Part shown: piece by piece, positions 22,601 through 34,200 of the stretch
Layout: each line of letters begins with the position of its first letter
Numbering within the stretch: the first letter of the stretch is position 1
Assembly: GCA_026770025.1 (NCBI GenBank)
Contig: JAMXDE010000008.1
Location: 2,790,001 to 2,854,000, forward strand
Length of the DNA: 64,000 bases
From: Craspedostauros australis
Taxonomy: Eukaryota > Bacillariophyta > Bacillariophyceae > Mastogloiales > Achnanthaceae
Direction: 5' to 3'
The notes under the pieces: model-generated
Seen by the model: the letters and a program-made list of their open reading frames with translations, nothing else
What the model was told of the DNA's origin: nothing
Databases searched by the model: none
Made by a program: the position numbers and the translations under genes

Positions 22601-24909
22601 ATCGGGTGGTCGGGATGCGAGATGGCCCGCATGAAGTTGCAGTACGTGACGAGGAAACTGGAGCGGTCGCGTTTGTGTTTGTTGGGCAGGTCGTTTCTGG
22701 ATTTGTGTCCCAAAAATGGTGACAAGATGGAGCTTGCCGCCGCGGGATGGCTTTCGCTGGCGTCGGTCGCTGTGGACAGGTTCATGACCTTGGCCAACGT
22801 GGGAATGACAGACGCCAACGACTGCATCTCGGACAGATCCATGACCCTGGACAAGGCCATGCGCACGCGCTGCAAGGATCCCTCCTGACCCTTCTCGAGG
22901 AGACGCTGCAAGAAGAGCTTGCTCGTTTCGATGAGCGGTGCGAAGGGTTGGGGATAATCGATGGCATCGTAACGCCCCATGACGAAGTATCCGTGATCAA
23001 ACTCCACCCTGGACTGCAATGATTTGAGAAGCGCCGTCTTGCCATTGCCGCGCTGTCCCACGACCATGACGAGATGACGTAGATGGCGGTTGTCGTAGGC
23101 GCCGGCGAGCTTGGCGTAGTCGTCCTCGCGCGCGTACATGTTGGGCGTCGTGGTGATGTCGAAATGGAAGAGGCTGCTGGCGTTGGTCTCCACGGAACCG
23201 AAGGTGTAGGTGGAGGATTGCTTGACGGCGTCATCGGCCGATGCGGAGACCGATCCTTCCATCTGCTGCGACAAGGAGGATCTCGAGACCGGCACGGACA
23301 CCGACGTTTCCATGGGCAAGGGACCGAGCGATTGGATCTGCAGCTGCTGCTGTTTCCGCCTTCTGCGCCTTGCGTTTTGCTTCTTGGATCTGGTGGATCG
23401 CGATGACCTGGTCGATTTCATCGATCGGATGGACCTTGTCGGCGATGCCGGTGCCATCTCCTGCTTGTCCTGACGGGGGATGCCGTTGATGCCCAGCATG
23501 GTTGTTGCGGGCGACATCATTTTCCGTTTGGGCATGATCGATACCAGCGACCTCGTCCTGCGAGGCATCGAGGATGATGTGACCATCGCTTGCTCCTGTT
23601 GCCGTTGCTGTGCTGTCGCGGGGACCGTCGGGTTTTCGATGCCATCCGCGCCCGCTTTTGTGATGGGTGCTGCTGTATCGGCGGATGCAGTTGCAGATGT
23701 TCCGGCTGGCGGTGACGTTCTGTTCATTCTGGAATCCCGAAGAAGAGTGTTGTAGCTGACATCGCTGCCGTTCATTGCATGATTTGTACCGTTGCGCTGG
23801 ACAGCCGAGGGACTGCTTGGTGTTGCGCTGTTGGATGATATCGTCGTTGTTGGTGTTGTCGTGAGGCTTGTTGGTGGTAATCGTGAGATGACATGTGTTT
23901 TGGGCGGTGTCTCATTTTCGGACACTTCCGCAATCACATCCATGGCTTCATCGTTTGTGTCGTTGGCACTCATGGCGCCATAACCTCTGTTCATTTCGTT
24001 GCCGACACCATTGCCGACACCATTGCCGACACCATTGCCGTCGCCGCTGATGCTCTTGCTGGCAGGACCAGGCTTCGTCGCGTTCTTTTTGGCTTGGTTG
24101 GTGCTGGAATTCGTGGGACGACCTGACTTGGCCAAGAGACTGGCGATGGACTCCGCGGTCATCAGCATCGGCGATGTATCCATTGGCGGAGGCGGGAGCG
24201 GGGTCTCTGCAGTGTTCTTCTTGTCGTCTTTTCCACTCCTGTTGTCATTGAGGCCGCCATTGCCGTTCGCGGCGATGACAACCGCCTCATCAGGACCCTT
24301 GTCACCGCCTTTCGACTCACGTTCGAGCGTATCGCTGGTGCTCATAACCGTGCTCGCAGCATTAGTATTGCCTTCCGCGAAGACGACATTGGCAGGCGCT
24401 TCCATGCGATCCGACGCCGACGACGATAAAGTCGTCGAGGCCGTGCCGGAAGCCGATCCCTGCTCGTTGGGGATACCGGCCGTCGACGATGCCGCCATGG
24501 CCGCCTTGAGCTCGTCTTCCAACATCTGCGTGATGCTGGCGTTGTGATGCTCCAGCGACGATGGTGCGTTGGCCGTGCTTCCGATGATGTCGCTGATGCT
24601 GACATCGGTGTCGTCGTTGTCGTCGTTGTCATGGAGGGTGTCGCCATTGCCGCCATTGCCGCCGCTGGCGGTGTCATCCTTCTCGCGCAAGGCCTTGATC
24701 ATGGGATTGTTGAGCATCATGGCCATCATGCTCTCCAAGTCCCTGGAGGAAGCAGATCGGTTGGACAGTTCATCGTGCACGCTGCCATTGCTGCTGCTGT
24801 CGTAGCCGCTGCTGTCGCTGTCATCGCTATGACTGCCACTGCCACTGCCACTGCTGTACTGGCTATCATCGTCATCCGAGATGGACACATCAGCGAGGGG
24901 GTCCGCCAT
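19617..24909 (-). CDS. Large AAA-type (AAA_16-like) ATPase with TPR-like C-terminal repeats
   Basis: Two exons, 24909-20701 and 20486-19617, are joined across a 214-bp intron (GTACGC donor, CACAG acceptor) that keeps the frame, giving 1692 aa. Residues 1-560 are low-complexity (Ser, Asp, Thr, Gly), including four NGVG-type units near 290. An ATPase domain follows: P-loop GQRGNGKTALL near 616, the GYFVMGRYDAIDYPQPFAPL segment seen after the P-loop in signal-type ATPases, and Walker B VLVLDDCQ near 770. A poly-Ala stretch lies near 923. The C-terminal 700 residues are alpha-helical and TPR-like. This layout matches the middle part of the large ATPases linked to PAS, kinase or cyclase domains in bacteria and algae, but none of those output domains is present. 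It may be a scaffold or a STAND-type switch. Confidence 0.75.
20487..20700 (-). other. Intron of the AAA-type ATPase gene
   Basis: A GT-AG intron of 214 bp, phase 0. Skipping it joins the GDNE and FALISPVL codons in frame; reading through gives stop codons soon after the donor. Confidence 0.8.
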
Positions 24910-25764
24910 GGTGCTGCTGATGACCCTTGAGGTGTGGCTGCGAGTGTGTGTGGCGGTAGTCGTAACTTGGCAGCAGAAGTGCCCGCAGAGGAGGTATAGT
25001 ACGAGCCACTATGTATTCCGGGCAGTTGTGATGTTTGCCTCCGACTCTGCCTCTCCGTCTTTCTCGTTCTCCTTCTCTTGCGCTCTGACTTGCACTCTGA
25101 CTTGCACTCTGACGTGCACTCTGACGTGCACTCTGACTTCGGCTTTGGCTTCGGTTGACCTCCTGTGTTGGTTGGAGTTGGCCTTTCTCTCGTGCTGACG
25201 TGCTATGGGGGGTACCGTGGTTGTGAATGGTGTTGGTGTTGGTATTGGCGTCAGTGTTGGTGTCAGTACTGCCGCTGTGCTCCAACTTCTCCACTCTCTT
25301 CCTCCTCTCTTTCCCTCTCCCTCTCTTGATGTCGATGTTCCGTTTGGCACTCCGTCATCGCCACCGACACCGACACCGTCCTCCCGCCATTGCCGCTCCA
25401 ACTTCGCGAGTGTTCTCCACTCAGCCTCAACGAAAGCGAAGGAAAATGCAATGATGCCTCCCGTTGTCCTTGCAGGCTAATTGGTGCGGCGAGCTCACCA
25501 GGCACATTTAACAGTCGACTCAAACGCGTCAGGCCAAACCCATTGTCGCATCGCGGGAACAAATAGACGCAATTTAATTGTGGGACCCGCGCCAACAAAT
25601 CCAATTGGCATCGTCATCGGAGAAACCACCATCATCGACTTGTGCGATTGCGAAAAGACGTGTTGCGATTCATTGGATCCAAACAGCTTTGGTCATTTCG
25701 GACGCATGCGGCACTCTGGTTCCAGTCGTGTTCCGCCAACAAAACAACCCGAACATATGACCCC
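24910..25764. other. Upstream region of the ATPase gene, simple repeats
   Basis: This holds a 12-bp tandem repeat (CACTCTGACTTG type, five units, 25081-25140) and GTTGGTGT-rich low-complexity DNA to about 25270. The 91- and 130-codon frames on either strand follow the repeats and are not convincing genes. Confidence 0.6.
25081..25140. repeat. 12-bp tandem repeat, five units
   Basis: Units of the form CACTCTGAC(T/G)TG in direct repeat, about 200 bp upstream of the ATPase start codon on its transcript side. Confidence 0.9.
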
Positions 25765-28215
25765 GTTCAGGGTTCGCACGTACTCACTTGCGGATTTTTG
25801 AGATAAGCACTTCGATCATCCTATTTTGTTGTAGAGAGTATATGTGTAAAGTAACAAGCTCCTGGGCCCCGTAGTTAAAAGTTTATATTTTTCGCACCAA
25901 TCTACGACTAGTGGCTATTGGCTAATTTCTGTTTTTTTGGTAATTATTGGTAACCATTGGCATATCGCCGACGGCACAAGCTGCCATTTGATGAGTTGAT
26001 GCCCGTTGCCTGACATCTTTACATTATTAGAAAGAGGAGAGTGAGAGCTATCTGTTGATGTCTTCATTGTTGGCAAACGGTCTCCGCTTCATGTTCATCT
26101 CGATGCCTCTTTTTACCCTTTATCGGCCTTTTTCATACGGACGACGTACGGACATGATTTCGGAATTTTTTCGTTGGTAACCATTGGTAACCACGTAGAG
26201 TCTACGACGTTCAGGTACAGAAATTTGTTGCTTCTTCGTCCAACAGCGACCAACTGTCTTCCAAAGACCCGCATCCAATTCTGTTTCGTCTATTACTCAA
26301 GTGGATGGCATGGCTGAATTCGTCGCTTCATTCTGCTTCGGGTGGTGTGTTGGTCAGCGGTCCAGGATGCCTTTGTGTGTTGCTTTGGGTGTTTGAAGTT
26401 AGTCACTAATGCTCGTGACAGCCATGATCATCAATCCGTGAACGCACAAAAGTTCGCGCCAAAAAAATATCGCGCGTTTTTACGTGTTGTTGATTCGAAC
26501 CGTTTTGTTCGCAGGAGTCTCTTTACTTTATGCAAGGTTGTGCATCGCCCTGACGTCGGATCATCGTTCCGTTGCTTTCAGGTGACGCAGAATCCTCTTT
26601 TGCACCTGCCCATGTAGCCTTGGTCTTCGAATCTCACTTCCTCCAAAGATATATCAGTTGCAAGTTTTTCGTCACTTTTATCGTGTACTATCCTCGCGAG
26701 GAAACATCGCTTCCTGATCAGGCACCAAAACTGTCTTCATTGACACCGGTTGCTACACTCATGCGATGGGCAGGGTCGTTGACGCAGTCGCTGTTCGTGC
26801 TCTATCAAACCGCGTTCGAACCGTTCTGTGCAGGTAGCCTGATGTTCTATACGATCTCCAGCGCAACTATGGCCAATCGAACACCGGCCTCTACATTGCG
26901 CAGGTGACACATGCTAAAATGCGCGCACATGGCGCGGAAATTTTGCGCGGCGCAGTTGCACATGCTCAGCGATGCGGAAGATCCAAAGAAGAGCGGTGAG
27001 AGCATGGCAAGGTGGAACTCCTCAGTGTGAAACAGTCGACTCTGCTCTATTTTGGACTGCTATTGTGTGCTGCTGCTAACCAAGGGATCATTGCTCTCCC
27101 AAGCAGGATTGATGCAACAATACACATGCATCCAAGTTGTTGTTGCCAAGACTGTTGCTGGTGTACAGTATTCTGGAGTATAACTGAAACGATATTGTAG
27201 AAAGCATCAACCATATCATCAACCACAATGCAATACGATGAGCGAAGCCACAATGGATGATATCAGGATGTAAGGAACTGATCATGGCATGTGAGGAACA
27301 CATGGGTTGGTATCACATTGTTTTGTGATCATTTCCACCGCGTGTTAACATGCGGTGGGGTACACAAAATTCGCCACGATACATCGCGGTGATTGGCATT
27401 CGTGAATGACAATATGGAGTGGTGGCCCCAGAGAAACGAGTAGATCTCGACAACTACCCATCCAATCGCCGCCAAACTTGGAGAGGGTGATTAAAAGCCA
27501 CATATGCGAATGCTCACAAAAGGAGAGCTCAAACAAATGGAGCGGCATGAACTTGCCGAGGAGGTTTGTGGCAGAAAAGGTGTTTTTTGGGCCGCTTCGA
27601 GTGGGACTGACGTACAAAATGTACCAGCGTCTACGGCGAAATTGACTCATACGACTAGTTACCAATTGTTACCAATGGTTACCAAAAAAATTGGCCTCCA
27701 CCCAAGCCAAAAGACACTAGAAACGTCAAGCATGCGGACGTAGAGGGGCAAGTGTGGTTCGGAATCGCCAGTCGTGCTTCGGCTTGCTGTCCAGTCGTGT
27801 CTATTATCGACGCTCCCACATTTAGCGTGGGTGAGGTGGTCGGTTTCGATGAAATGGTGAGGATTGCATGGTAGCGGTTGGCATGATGAGGCTGCTACTT
27901 CGTCTGGACCGTGGATCAGTGGTCGAAATCTAGAGTTTTGGGTTGGTGGGTGATCCAGATCTTGACCCCCAGCTTGACTTTCCCACTGTCTTGTTCTCGG
28001 TTCTGCCGCTGTTCATGCACTGGGACGTTGAGCTTCGTCCTCACCCCAATCAGTACACACTGCCTTCCTTCCATATGTCTACTCATTATTGCGGCCTCGT
28101 CCTCGATTCAGGTCTATTCCCTGCCTGTGTGTTTGGACCTCCTCTCTGCTAGTCCTCGCCAACAGCCATTGTTGGCTTCTGGCCGTTGTTCATCTGCTCT
28201 CCTCTTGGCTTTATA
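25765..28215 (-). repeat. Right arm of the large inverted repeat, interrupted
   Basis: The inverted copy of 13505-14015. The arm is split into 25765-25910 and 27720-28215 by a 1.8-kb transposon, and has about 140 bp extra around 28013-28160. Similarity to the left arm is roughly 75-85% in the aligned blocks by eye. Confidence 0.75.
25911..27717. mobile_element. Non-autonomous DNA transposon with TA duplication
   Basis: The ends are inverted repeats: GTGGCTATTGGCT at the left and the complement GTGTCTTTTGGCT at the right, each next to TA (25909-25910 and 27718-27719). The left repeat arm at about 13870-13880 has the same flanks with a single TA and no insert, so it is a paralogous empty site. 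Subterminal GGTAACCATTGG motifs lie inside both ends. The longest internal frame is 111 codons and no transposase is seen. TA duplication suggests the Tc1/mariner group or a relative. Confidence 0.75.
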
Positions 28216-28383
28216 TTTCGGTGTCAATTGCCAAACTGCACAAGTAGCTACTGAAGACGTATTGGCCCATTGTTGTGTGTCCTGGTTGGAGCTCTTGTGA
28301 TTTATTATGAGTCATCCTAGGACGATGTCCAACCAGTATTTTTGATTAATACGATTAGTAAAAAGGTAAGATGTACAGTGAAA

Positions 28384-29345
28384 GCTGTCATGCCCCTTGA
28401 TCTTGAGGATGACCCCTGTAGAACAGAGCTGTGACGAAAGTGGTTAGTGTTGGCCGCACCAATGCCTTTGTGAGCATATCCGCGAAGTTCTGTGCCAATG
28501 AAACAAAAACTGGGACCAGTATGTCGGCTCCCACAGACTCACGCACTTTGTGCTTTTGTAGCAGGCTGTCTGCAATCATCTTGTTCGAGATCACAGCATT
28601 GTTGTCACAGAATGTGATAGCCAAAGACTTGACTTGGACTCCCAGCGATTGGAATGCGTATCTGAGTGCAATAATCTCCTCGGTCACTGATCTCATTGCA
28701 TTGAATTCCGTGCCATGTGTAGATGTTGTGATGGATGTTTGTTGCTTGCTGGAGAAGTGTACTGGCGTCCTACCCAGGAATAGTATGATGCCCATGTTGG
28801 ATCTCCTGGTGACCAGATTGTGGGCGTGATCTGCATCTATGAATGCGTACATTGGTAGCTCTGGGTAGATTGGCTTTGGTGATCTGTCATCGATGTCTTC
28901 CATGGCCTCGGGATATTCCTCCTTCATCTGTGCTACCAGTTCTGGGTTTGATGGTGTTGTGTTGAAGTTGTCGAATTTCATTGGCCTGGAATCGATCTGT
29001 GTTCGCAGAGTGGACTTGTGCTTGAGATAGCCCCATACTTTGAGTGCGCATTCAAGATGTCCTTTCCGTGGTGATGCAGTGAAGTGTGAAAGTGAGGAAG
29101 TTGCAAATGTGACGTCGAAACGTCCAAGCTGGACAGCTCAGTTCAGCATGCCAATGAGCTGCTGGATTTTTTGTTGCTTGCCAGGTGTTAGTAGTTTGGA
29201 GTCATCTGTTTCCGGATGGTCCTTGGTCCTCATGGGAACATGTTGGCTGTGAAGTGATCCATGCTGGCACTTGCCTTTGTCCAGTGCATTTGAGATGTAT
29301 TTGCTGCATCCAGCGCTCCATTTGCCTTTTGCATTTCTGGAATAG
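28384..29345 (-). mobile_element. Copia-type pol fragment (fossil)
   Basis: Minus-strand translation shows the end of a Ty1/copia reverse transcriptase and most of an RNase H domain (FIDADHAHNLVTRRS and the later ADMLTKAL type motifs). It belongs to a lineage clearly different from elements A and B. No LTR could be tied to it. The fragment is broken and old, with a few breaks and most of the element missing. Confidence 0.8.
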
Positions 29346-30073
29346 TCATTCCTGAGAGTTGAGATTCAATGAGGGACAGACTATTACCGGATACGGTATC
29401 AACCAGATGGGAGAAATTCTTGTTTTGGCGCGAAATCTTCCGACTTGATCGACCACCAAACCTTTTTCTCCTCCTTTCTCTCCTCCATTCACGAATCCAT
29501 CATGACTCAAACATGACCGACCTGACTCACAATTCACCTTGGGAACTATATGCTCCTCAGATCCTTTTACTACAACATACCTCGATTCCTTCCATGCTGA
29601 TGACTACTGCACCACTGCCGTAGTCTTAACGCGTGTATCCAACCTGCTTCAACTCAAGCAATGGAATCCGAGAGCCAGCTCCAACCACAGCCACTGCTTC
29701 ACGGTCGTCACTGCCATGTGCCATGATCTACACTGCAGTGTATCTACGTGTGTGGAGAGCAAGGCGCTGTAATGACTGTATACCCTGTAGCACTGAATCA
29801 AGTGCACCAGTGCAGGGTCTCGCCAAGTTGTGTGACATCGTTTCTTCACCCTATTAACACCACAAGCTAACTCATAATAAACACAGACAAGGATTAGCTA
29901 CAAAGCACTCATCTACTCATCGTTACAGTAACAACTCTTCAATCAGTACACCTCTCTTGAACTGCATCACACGGCTATCCCGAAGCTGGCAGATTCAAGA
30001 GACATCCTCCACCGATTCGCGCCGACTACGCTCGAATCCTAACTCTGAGATAGTATTTGGGTGGGCCAATGTC
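29346..30073. other. No recognisable gene between copia fragment and solo LTR
   Basis: Short frames only. The last 50 bp before the solo LTR could be either chromosomal DNA or the remains of an internal region; I cannot decide. Confidence 0.4.
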
Positions 30074-30427
30074 TGTTGGCAAGTTCCACTCACGGAAGCC
30101 TACAATCGTGGAAGACGGTGTTGTTGATAGTTGGTCTGTTTGCTATTTCATTACGTTGAGACTCCAATCCTCTTGGTGTTCATTCTCTTGCCCAATGCTC
30201 TTGGCACATTTGTCTATCTTGTGGATTGGGTTGTCCAACTATGAGTTGGTACGTGAGATGCTCTCTTGCTGTTATTTGTATTCTCTCTCTCTCTCTCTCT
30301 CTCTCGATATCGTGTACTTGCGCTACACGATACTTTGCGTTCGATGCATACTCTGCATTCGACACTCCGTTTGTTCATTACTGGTTCCTACTCCATGAGT
30401 ACTTACCATTGAACTTCACCTCCTGTA

Positions 30428-31220
30428 TGTTGGCAAGTTCCGCTCACGGTAACCTACGAACGTGGAAGATGGTGTTGGTTGATAGTCGTCTGTTTGCTAT
30501 TTCATTACGTTGGCACTCCGATACTCTCGGTGTCCGTTCGTTCTCTTGCCCGATGCTCTTGGCGCTTCAATCTGTTTCGTAGATTCAGTCTCCGACTATG
30601 AGTCGGTATGCAAGATCCTCTCCCGCTCCTCTCTGTATTCTCTCTCTCTCTCTCTCAACATCGTGTGTTCGTGCTACACGATACTCCATGTTCGATGCGT
30701 ACTCCGCATCCGACACTCTGTTCATTCAGTACTGGTTTCTACTCCATGAGTACTTACCATTTGAAGTTCACCTTCAGTATCCATGATCTTCATGAGTCAT
30801 CGCATCTTCGCCTCCTGCTCTGACTTGGAGACAGCTGTCGACGTGGTGACATGTTGACATCCTGTCGACGTCAGTAGGCGTCCTTCTGCTCTCCAGATGT
30901 CACGTTCCATTGGTGATGCAGTAGTCTGTCAGATGATATCGTCATCTGAGGTTTAGTTGGGAAGTACCTCGAGATTCTCTTGGTACCATTGATGCATGGA
31001 CGGACGATCTTCTGATTCTCTCAGAAATCGTTATTTGCAAATTTCCTCCAGAAATCTTGCCCCTTTTCGTGTGTTCCATTTCCCCTGTAATTCTGACGAA
31101 TCACAGTATACTATCGACACGAATGTAGTTATACCGTCCAAGTGCGTATGAGAGAATAACGGGTGAACGATGCACATATACACGTACATCTCGACATATA
31201 CTCACATGTACATCTCGACA
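30428..31220 (-). repeat. 3' LTR of copia A
   Basis: About 793 bp, TGTCGAG to CCAACA on the element strand, with a CT/GA microsatellite inside. Confidence 0.92.
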
Positions 31221-31240
31221 CCCTTCCTGTGTGCATTCGG

Positions 31241-34200
31241 TCATTCGAATGTTCTTGATGTGTCAAGGTACGACTTCTCGTGTTCGCGTTGTAAGTCGGC
31301 CTTGATGTTCTTGGTGAATCCGTCGCTTGTGTTCTGCTCGGATTTGACAAAAATGATTTCGATGGTTTTGTTGATTACCATATTCCTCACGTAGTGATGG
31401 CGCACGTCGATGTGCCGCGATTGTTGGGATGTTGATGGGTTCTTGGCGATGAAGATCGCTCCGATGTTGTCCACGCGGACCTTGATCGGTGTCTTCACTG
31501 GGACGCCCACACTTTCGAGTAACTGCACGACGAAGAAGATTTCTTTTGCCGCTTTGGAAAGGGCAACGCATTCTGCTTCGGATGAGCTGAGTGTGACGGC
31601 CTTCTGTGCCTTGGATCGCCAAAGGATTGGTACCTTGCACAGGTATAGGATGAATCCCCCTACGCTAATTCTTGTGTTCTTGTCTCCTGCATATTCGCTA
31701 TCGCAGAAGAGCTCCATGTCCCAGCCGTCGTCGTCTGGATGCGCTGGATGGATCTTCAATCCATAGTCCTTTGTATCGATCACATACTTGATGATCCGAT
31801 ACATCTCCTTCATTGCGGCCTTGGTGGGCCCGATCAATACCTTGGAGAGTTCCCTCACAGGGTTCGCGATATCTGGTCGCGAGTGCTTGATGAGGAAGAG
31901 TAGCATACCGACGCCTCGGCGGTATTCGGCATGTTCTTCCGGTCCGACCTTCTGTAGTCCATTATCTTCGGATGGTCGTACGATGATTTGACCCAGGGTT
32001 CCCGGTGTCCCATAGCGTTGCATCTTCTCAACCTTGGTTCCGAACTCTTCGATGAGGTGTCGGATGAGATGTGGTTGACGCAATGTCGCTCTAGTCTTGT
32101 CATGGTTCAGTTCGATGTTGCAGCTGAGCTAGTCTCCGAGTCCGCGCTCGATTGTCACCTTGAATTTGCTACCTTGGATCTCCTTCAGGAATGTCTCCAG
32201 TGCCTTGGAGTCTCCGCAACAGAAGCAATCGTCCACGTAGATGGCCACGATCATGCTTCCTTCGTTCGTCTTCCTGTAGAACAGGCACGGGTCTGCCGCG
32301 CTCTGTTCGAAGTTGATATTCTTGAGAGTCGATACCAACATCTTGAACCATTGTCTGGCGCTCTGCACAAGTCCGTAGATTGGCTTGTGTAGGGTCAGGG
32401 CTTCGTCTGGTTGATGATCCATCCCGTTGGGACAGTTCATGTAGATCTCCTCGTCGAGGTCTCCATGTAGGAATGCCGTTACGACATCGACGAGTGCGCA
32501 GTCCATCTTCTTGATCAGCATAATCACCATCATGACCCGATAGGTCACGTCATGGATGACGGGTGAGTAATGCTCTTGGAAGTCTACTCCTGCGACTTGT
32601 GAATAGCCACATGCAACGAGTCGTGCTCGATGTGTGCCGTCACGCTTCAGCTTGAAGACCCATTTGCACTTGCAGCATCTGCGGCCGCGTGGGATGGCGT
32701 CTCGTTTGATCTTGCTGTACACCTTGCGTGTATCCATGGAGTCGAACTCCTTCTTGATGGCTGCTCGATATCCCTTTCGATGGATAGGATCTGGGTGATT
32801 GAAGGCTCCATCGAATGTTGTAGGTTCGATGTGCTTCTCTGGTTCCTTGTTCTCGTCCTGCATCGACAATCCGATGTCGATCGCTGGTCTCTTGGTGATG
32901 ATTGCATTCATCCCGTATAATCCAGTCGTGCTATGGTGAGTGATTTCGATCTCTTCATCTTCATCTTCGATTTCTTCGTCATCTGTAGTTTCGTTGTTGG
33001 AGTCGTCGATCATCTCGTCGCTGAGTTCGTCACTCGCCTCATTGGATGATGAATCGCTCTCATAGCCTTCTTCCTTTCGACCTCGTTCGTTGAAGTCTGC
33101 GAGCTCGCGCAGAGCTCTGGGAATACTTTTCCCTGCAGTTGATTTGGGATTAGCTTCTCCCTTCCTGCCTCGTGCTTCGTGACGTTGGATCCTCTCCTTT
33201 CTAGCTATGTCACGCTTGCTTGGTTTGCTTGGTGGAGATCTGGATGGTGTGTCATGTGTAGACCTCGCTGGTGTGTTCGGAGGAGTGACGCCTGTGTCAT
33301 CGTCGGCTTCGTTGCCGGATGGTAGGATCTCATCATCTTCATGATTGGATTCGCTCCAATCTTCCTCGTCATTGTGGATTAGTTGAGTCGTTACTCCATC
33401 GTCCTCATTATCCTCATCATCGCTGTCTGATAGGATGTAGTACCTGTTGCTGTCAGCGAAAGATACTCTCTTCGCCTCTGATGTTCGACGCGTTGCCGTC
33501 CTTGGCGTTGCTCCCTTCCGTCCGATGGTTGTGAAGCCGTCTGCGTCCGTTGTTCCTGTTTCCTTGGATATGTTCGGTCCTGGTGCCCAGCCACGGAACT
33601 GTCCGTATGATTGGTTGAGCCACTTGATATCGCGTGAGCAGATGAGTGACTTGGTCGATGGTCTGTACATGTTGTAGACCCCTGATGCATGTTGGTGTGC
33701 ATATCCGATGAACACCATCTCTTCTCCTCTATTCTTGAGCTTGGCGGTGATCCCGCCGTAGGTAGTCTTCACAACACCCACCTCTCCAAACGTGCGGAGT
33801 GCATCCGCATATGGTGGATCGTTGCTGAAGAATTGTCGATGTGGTGACTCCTTCTGGTTCTTCGCTACGGTGATGTTGGCGATGGCGGTGGCAGTGCTAG
33901 CAGCTGCTGCCCACAGGCCATGCCTATACTCTTCGTCGAGCTGTGCTCCGTTGAGCATGGAGCGGATCTTGGTGTAGAGGTACGCGAACTTGCGTTCTAC
34001 TCTGCTGTTCTGTTGCGGCGTGTTCGATGCCGTGTATTCGAATTTCACGTTGAGTCCTGCATCGATGAGAATATCCTCCGTGGATTTGTTCTCTCCGCTG
34101 TTGTCACCTCGGAAGATGATCTGTTGGTCACCAGTCTGTGACTTGATCGTCTGGACGAATCGTTTGATGTATCCTGGTTGATCACTTTTGTTCTTGAGAA

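Noticed and set aside
25009-25604. Overlapping frames upstream of the ATPase gene
   Set aside because: All derive from the 12-bp and GTTGGT-type repeats.
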